Part shown: piece by piece, positions 60,439-64,000 of the stretch
How the letters are laid out: every line of letters starts with the position of its first letter
Position numbering within the stretch: position 1 is the first letter of the stretch
Assembly: GCA_943331105.2 (NCBI GenBank)
Contig: CALQKH020000003.1
Span: 248,001 to 312,000, forward strand
DNA: 64,000 nt
DNA from: Akkermansia muciniphila
GTDB lineage: Bacteria; Pseudomonadota; Gammaproteobacteria; Burkholderiales; Burkholderiaceae_C
Reading direction: 5' to 3'
The notes under the pieces: generated by a model
Told to the model about the DNA's origin: nothing
Databases searched by the model: none
The model's input: only the letters and a program-made list of their open reading frames with translations
Position numbers and translations under genes: made by a program

Positions 60439-63400
60439 TTACACCAACACGCGCTCGATGCCGCCTGCATTGGCAGCGCTCACGTACTCGGGCATCCATT
60501 CTTCGCCCAGGATGTGCTTGGCCATCTCGACCACAATGTAGTCGGCTTCGAGCAGGCCGTTTTTCATGTCGTCGCCAAAGCGCGACAAACCTTGCAGGCA
60601 GCTGGGGCAGCTGGTCAGGATTTTCACATTGGCCTGAGGCGCCAAGGCACCGCTGCTACGAAGAGCAGCTTCGCCCTTGAGCAACTCCTCTTCCTTGCGA
60701 AAGCGCACTTGCGTCGAAATGTCGGGGCGCGTCACACCCAAAGTGCCCGACTCGCCGCAGCAGCGTTTGCTCTCAATCACGTTGTCCCCCATCAAAGCCT
60801 TGACGGTCTTCATGGGCTCTTGCTGCTTCATGGGGCTGTGGCAGGGGTCGTGGTACAGATAAGCGCCCCCCTCGCCCAGCTTCATGCCTTTTTCCAGCAA
60901 GAACTCGTGGATGTCGATGATGCGGCAGCCGGGGAAGATCTTGTCGAACTGGTAGCCCTGGAGCTGGTCGTAACAGGTGCCGCAGCTCACCACCACGGTC
61001 TTGATGTCCAGGTAGTTGAGCGTGTTGGCCACGCGGTGGAACAGCACCCGGTTGTCGGTGATGATCTTCTCGGCCTTGTCAAACTGGCCAGAGCCTTTTT
61101 GCGGGTAGCCGCAGCACAAGTAGCCCGGTGGCAACACGGTCTGCACACCCACATGCCAGAGCATGGCCTGGGTGGCCAGGCCCACTTGGCTGAACAAGCG
61201 CTCAGAGCCACAACCCGGAAAATAAAACACCGCTTCTGATTCAGACGTGGTGGCCTTCGGGTTGCGAATGATGGGCACGTAATCGTTGTCTTCGATGTCC
61301 AGCAAAGCCCGCGCCGTCTTTTTGGGCAGGTTGCCCGGCATCTTTTTGTTGATGAAGTGGATCACCTGCTCTTTGATCGGCGCAGTCCCCACGCTGGCTG
61401 GCGGTGCACTGGTCTGCTTGCGGGCCACGCCCTTGAGCAAACCGGCCACAAAACGCTGCGCCTTCATGCCCACGCCCACCATAGCGGCACGCGCCAGCTT
61501 GATGGTTTCGGGGTTGGTGGCGTTGAGCATGAACATGGCCGCTGCGTTGCCGGGACGGAAGCTCTTTTGGCCCATCTTGCGCAGCAGGTTGCGCATGTTC
61601 ATGGACACATCGCCAAAGTCGATGTTCACCGGGCACGGCGTCAAACACTTGTGGCACACGGTGCAGTGGTCGGCCACGTCTTCAAACTCTTGCCAATGCT
61701 TGATCGAGATGCCGCGGCGGGTTTGCTCTTCGTACAAAAAGGCTTCAACCAACAAGGATGTGGCCAGAATTTTGTTGCGCGGGCTGTAGAGCAAATTAGC
61801 GCGCGGGACATGGGTGGCGCACACGGGTTTGCACTTGCCGCAGCGCAAGCAGTCTTTCACGCTGGCAGCAATCGCACCGATGTCGGACTGCTGCATGATC
61901 AGCGACTCGTGGCCCATCAGGCCAAAGCTGGGGGTGTAGGCGTGCGTCAGGTCGGCGGCGTGCACATCGTCGCCCAAACCGGCCAGGGCCGCACCGCGCA
62001 GCAGCTTGCCTTTGTTGAAGCGTCCTTCAGGGTCCACTTTGGCTTTGTAAGCGGTGAAGTTGGCCAACTCGGCGTCGGTCAAAAACTCCAGCTTGGTGAT
62101 GCCAATGCCGTGCTCACCCGAGATCACGCCGTCCAGGCTGCGGGCCAGCACCATGATGCGGGCCACTGCCTCGTGGGCGGTCTGCAGCATTTCGTAGTTG
62201 TCTGAGTTGACCGGGATGTTGGTGTGCACATTGCCGTCACCCGCGTGCATGTGCAGCGCCACCCACACGCGGCCTTTGAGCACGCGCTGATGGATGGCCA
62301 TGACCTCGTTCAGGATCGGCAAAAAGGCTGAGCCCGAGAAGATATTCTGGAAAGCCGGGCGAATTTGCGTCTTCCAGCTGGCGCGCAGGCTGTGTTCTTG
62401 CAGCTGAGGAAACAGCGCGTCGACATCGGTCAACCAGCCTTGCCACTGCGCACGCACATCGCGCACCACCGCCAGGGCTTGCGCCACACGGTCTTCCAGC
62501 AACTCGGCAGAAGGGATGTCGCCGGCGTCGTCTTGTTTGCCCAAAGGCAAATGACCACGCTCCAAGAAGGCTTCGATCTCGCGGCACAGCTTGAGCTTGT
62601 TGCGCAGGCTCAGTTCGATGTTGATGCGCTCAATGCCATCGGTGTATTCGGCCATGCGCGGCAGCGGAATGACCACGTCTTCGTTGACCTTGAAGGCATT
62701 GGTGTGGCGCGATATGGCTGCGGTCTTTTTACGGTCGAGCCAGAATTTCTTGCGGGCCTCTGGGCTGATGGCGATGAAGCCTTCGCCGCTGCGCGAGTTG
62801 GCAATGCGCACGATCTCGCTGGTTGCCTTGGCCACGTCGTCGGCGTTGTCGCCCGCGATGTCACCGATCAGCACCATTTTGGGAAAGCCGCCACGCTTGC
62901 TCTTGGTGGAATAACCTACGGCCCGCAAATAGCGGTCGTCCAAGTGCTCCAGACCGGCCATCACGGTGCCGGTGCGCTTTTGCTCGGCAAACATGAAGTC
63001 CTTGATCTCGACGATGCTGGGCACCGCTTCACGGGCGTGGCCGAAAAACTCCATGCACACCGTGCGGGTGTGGGTGGGCATGCGGTGCACCACCCAGCGG
63101 GCGCTGGTGATCAAACCGTCGCAGCCTTCTTTTTGCACGCCGGGCAGGCCGCTCAAGAACTTATCGGTCACGTCCTTGCCCAAGCCTTCCTTGCGGAAGG
63201 TTTTGCCCGGAATCACCAAAGTTTCAGTGCGGATCGGGGTCTTGCCGTCGGCCTTGAAGTAACGCAACTCGAACGTGGCGACCTCGGCGTCGTGGATCTT
63301 GCCCATGTTGTGGTCCATGCGCACCACATCCAGCCATTCGGCGTCAGGCGTCACCATGCGCCAGCTGGCCAGGTTGTCGAGGGCTGTGCCCCACAAAACC

Positions 63401-64000
63401 GCCTTTTTGCCACCCGCGTTCATGGCGATGTTGCCGCCAATGCAGCTGGCTTCGGCCGAAGTGGGGTCCACGGCGAACACAAAACCACCGCGCTCGGCCG
63501 CATCGGCCACGCGCTGGGTGACCACACCGGCCTCGGTGTAGATGGTGGGAATCGGGTGCGCAATGCCTGGCAGGTCGACCATCTCGACCTCGGTCATGGC
63601 TTCGAGCTTCTCGGTGTTGATGACTGCACTCTTCCAAGTCAGAGGGATCGCGCCCCCCGTGTAGCCTGTGCCACCGCCCCGTGGCACGATGGTCAAACCC
63701 AAATCGATACAACCTTTGACCAAACCAGCCATCTCGACTTCTGAGTCTGGCGTCAACACCACAAAGGGGTATTCCACGCGCCAGTCGGTCGCGTCGGTCA
63801 CATGGCTCACGCGGGACAGACCGTCAAACTTGATGTTGTCCTTGGCCGTCAGGCGTCCCAGGGTCTTCTGCACTTGGCTGCGCAGCTTCGCCATGCGGGT
63901 AAAGCGGTCGCTGAACTGGGTCACTGCCTGAGTGGCCATGGTCAATAATTGGCCCACCAAGGCGTCACGTGCAGCATCGGCCTCGGGTGTACGGCGTTTT
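60439..64000 (-). CDS. Fused FAD-binding/Fe-S oxidoreductase (GlcD-GlcF type, DUF3683 family), N-terminus outside window
   Basis: A large oxidoreductase of which at least 1187 residues are visible; the frame is open to the right edge, with [14 protein letters not shown] just before the first visible Met, matching DUF3683-type proteins. The flavin domain has [19 protein letters not shown] and [14 protein letters not shown]. Two Fe-S motifs are [17 protein letters not shown] and [17 protein letters not shown]. Two CCG domains follow ([36 protein letters not shown]). The family oxidises 2-hydroxy acids and feeds electrons to the respiratory chain; the true substrate is unknown. The protein is a GlcD/GlcF fusion. 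It is first in the visible run to DUF971 and ubiE. Confidence 0.92.
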   Translation of the reverse strand, partial: KRRTPEADAARDALVGQLLTMATQAVTQFSDRFTRMAKLRSQVQKTLGRLTAKDNIKFDGLSRVSHVTDATDWRVEYPFVVLTPDSEVEMAGLVKGCIDLGLTIVPRGGGTGYTGGAIPLTWKSAVINTEKLEAMTEVEMVDLPGIAHPIPTIYTEAGVVTQRVADAAERGGFVFAVDPTSAEASCIGGNIAMNAGGKKAVLWGTALDNLASWRMVTPDAEWLDVVRMDHNMGKIHDAEVATFELRYFKADGKTPIRTETLVIPGKTFRKEGLGKDVTDKFLSGLPGVQKEGCDGLITSARWVVHRMPTHTRTVCMEFFGHAREAVPSIVEIKDFMFAEQKRTGTVMAGLEHLDDRYLRAVGYSTKSKRGGFPKMVLIGDIAGDNADDVAKATSEIVRIANSRSGEGFIAISPEARKKFWLDRKKTAAISRHTNAFKVNEDVVIPLPRMAEYTDGIERINIELSLRNKLKLCREIEAFLERGHLPLGKQDDAGDIPSAELLEDRVAQALAVVRDVRAQWQGWLTDVDALFPQLQEHSLRASWKTQIRPAFQNIFSGSAFLPILNEVMAIHQRVLKGRVWVALHMHAGDGNVHTNIPVNSDNYEMLQTAHEAVARIMVLARSLDGVISGEHGIGITKLEFLTDAELANFTAYKAKVDPEGRFNKGKLLRGAALAGLGDDVHAADLTHAYTPSFGLMGHESLIMQQSDIGAIAASVKDCLRCGKCKPVCATHVPRANLLYSPRNKILATSLLVEAFLYEEQTRRGISIKHWQEFEDVADHCTVCHKCLTPCPVNIDFGDVSMNMRNLLRKMGQKSFRPGNAAAMFMLNATNPETIKLARAAMVGVGMKAQRFVAGLLKGVARKQTSAPPASVGTAPIKEQVIHFINKKMPGNLPKKTARALLDIEDNDYVPIIRNPKATTSESEAVFYFPGCGSERLFSQVGLATQAMLWHVGVQTVLPPGYLCCGYPQKGSGQFDKAEKIITDNRVLFHRVANTLNYLDIKTVVVSCGTCYDQLQGYQFDKIFPGCRIIDIHEFLLEKGMKLGEGGAYLYHDPCHSPMKQQEPMKTVKALMGDNVIESKRCCGESGTLGVTRPDISTQVRFRKEEELLKGEAALRSSGALAPQANVKILTSCPSCLQGLSRFGDDMKNGLLEADYIVVEMAKHILGEEWMPEYVSAANAGGIERVLV

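Overview
The window looks like chromosome from a betaproteobacterium of the order Burkholderiales, most likely a Comamonadaceae-type freshwater organism. This rests on the order and type of the housekeeping genes (ubiE, a Tim44-domain protein, ubiJ, ubiB, an FmdB-type protein, DUF502, aspS on one side; nudB, an endonuclease/exonuclease/phosphatase-family protein, clsB, folE on the other) and on a fused FAD/Fe-S oxidoreductase with the N-terminal sequence style seen in that group. It is inference from gene content; no 16S gene is present.

Layout. 1-515: the end of a BrnT/BrnA toxin-antitoxin pair. 597-5093 (minus strand): nudB, an EEP-family hydrolase, clsB, then folE, a BLUF photoreceptor and a DUF429 protein, with overlaps or gaps of a few bases inside each run. 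5129-8837: a small ABC-type ATPase with an altered Walker B, katG, and a glycine-rich RRM protein. 8952-22585 (minus): a five-gene operon of an outer-membrane factor lipoprotein, a periplasmic adaptor, a 2615-residue surface protein with an LEPR-XLL-like N-terminus, a membrane-anchored adaptor with an N-terminal soluble domain, and an M50 site-2 protease fused to an adaptor. It looks like a type I-like export system without a recognisable ABC exporter. 22751-25476 (plus): a divergently transcribed 7TMR-DISM histidine kinase and an OmpR-type response regulator, with 10-11 bp spaced direct repeats in the shared promoter region. 25524-51302 (minus): a second five-gene operon, two-partner secretion pore (TpsB), SapC-family protein, bactofilin-like protein, membrane coiled-coil protein, and a 7184-residue FhaB-like exoprotein. 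51488-64000 (minus): aspS, DUF502, fmdB-type, a sodium:solute symporter, ubiB, ubiJ, Tim44-domain, ubiE, DUF971, and a fused FAD/Fe-S oxidoreductase that runs off the right edge.

How it fits together. The two giant-protein operons and the two-component system lie between aspS and nudB, genes I know as neighbours in related genomes, so about 46 kb appears to be an accessory surface-structure island. A short module with a conserved Leu-Pro-x-Trp core recurs near the C-terminus of three proteins of the island (LEPR-XLL-like protein, bactofilin-like protein, FhaB-like protein), which suggests the two secretion systems and the cytoplasmic scaffold are related parts of one surface apparatus. The rest is mostly ordinary housekeeping: ubiquinone synthesis, tRNA charging, folate/pterin synthesis, phospholipid synthesis and peroxide defence. 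No rRNA, tRNA, insertion sequence or CRISPR array was seen.
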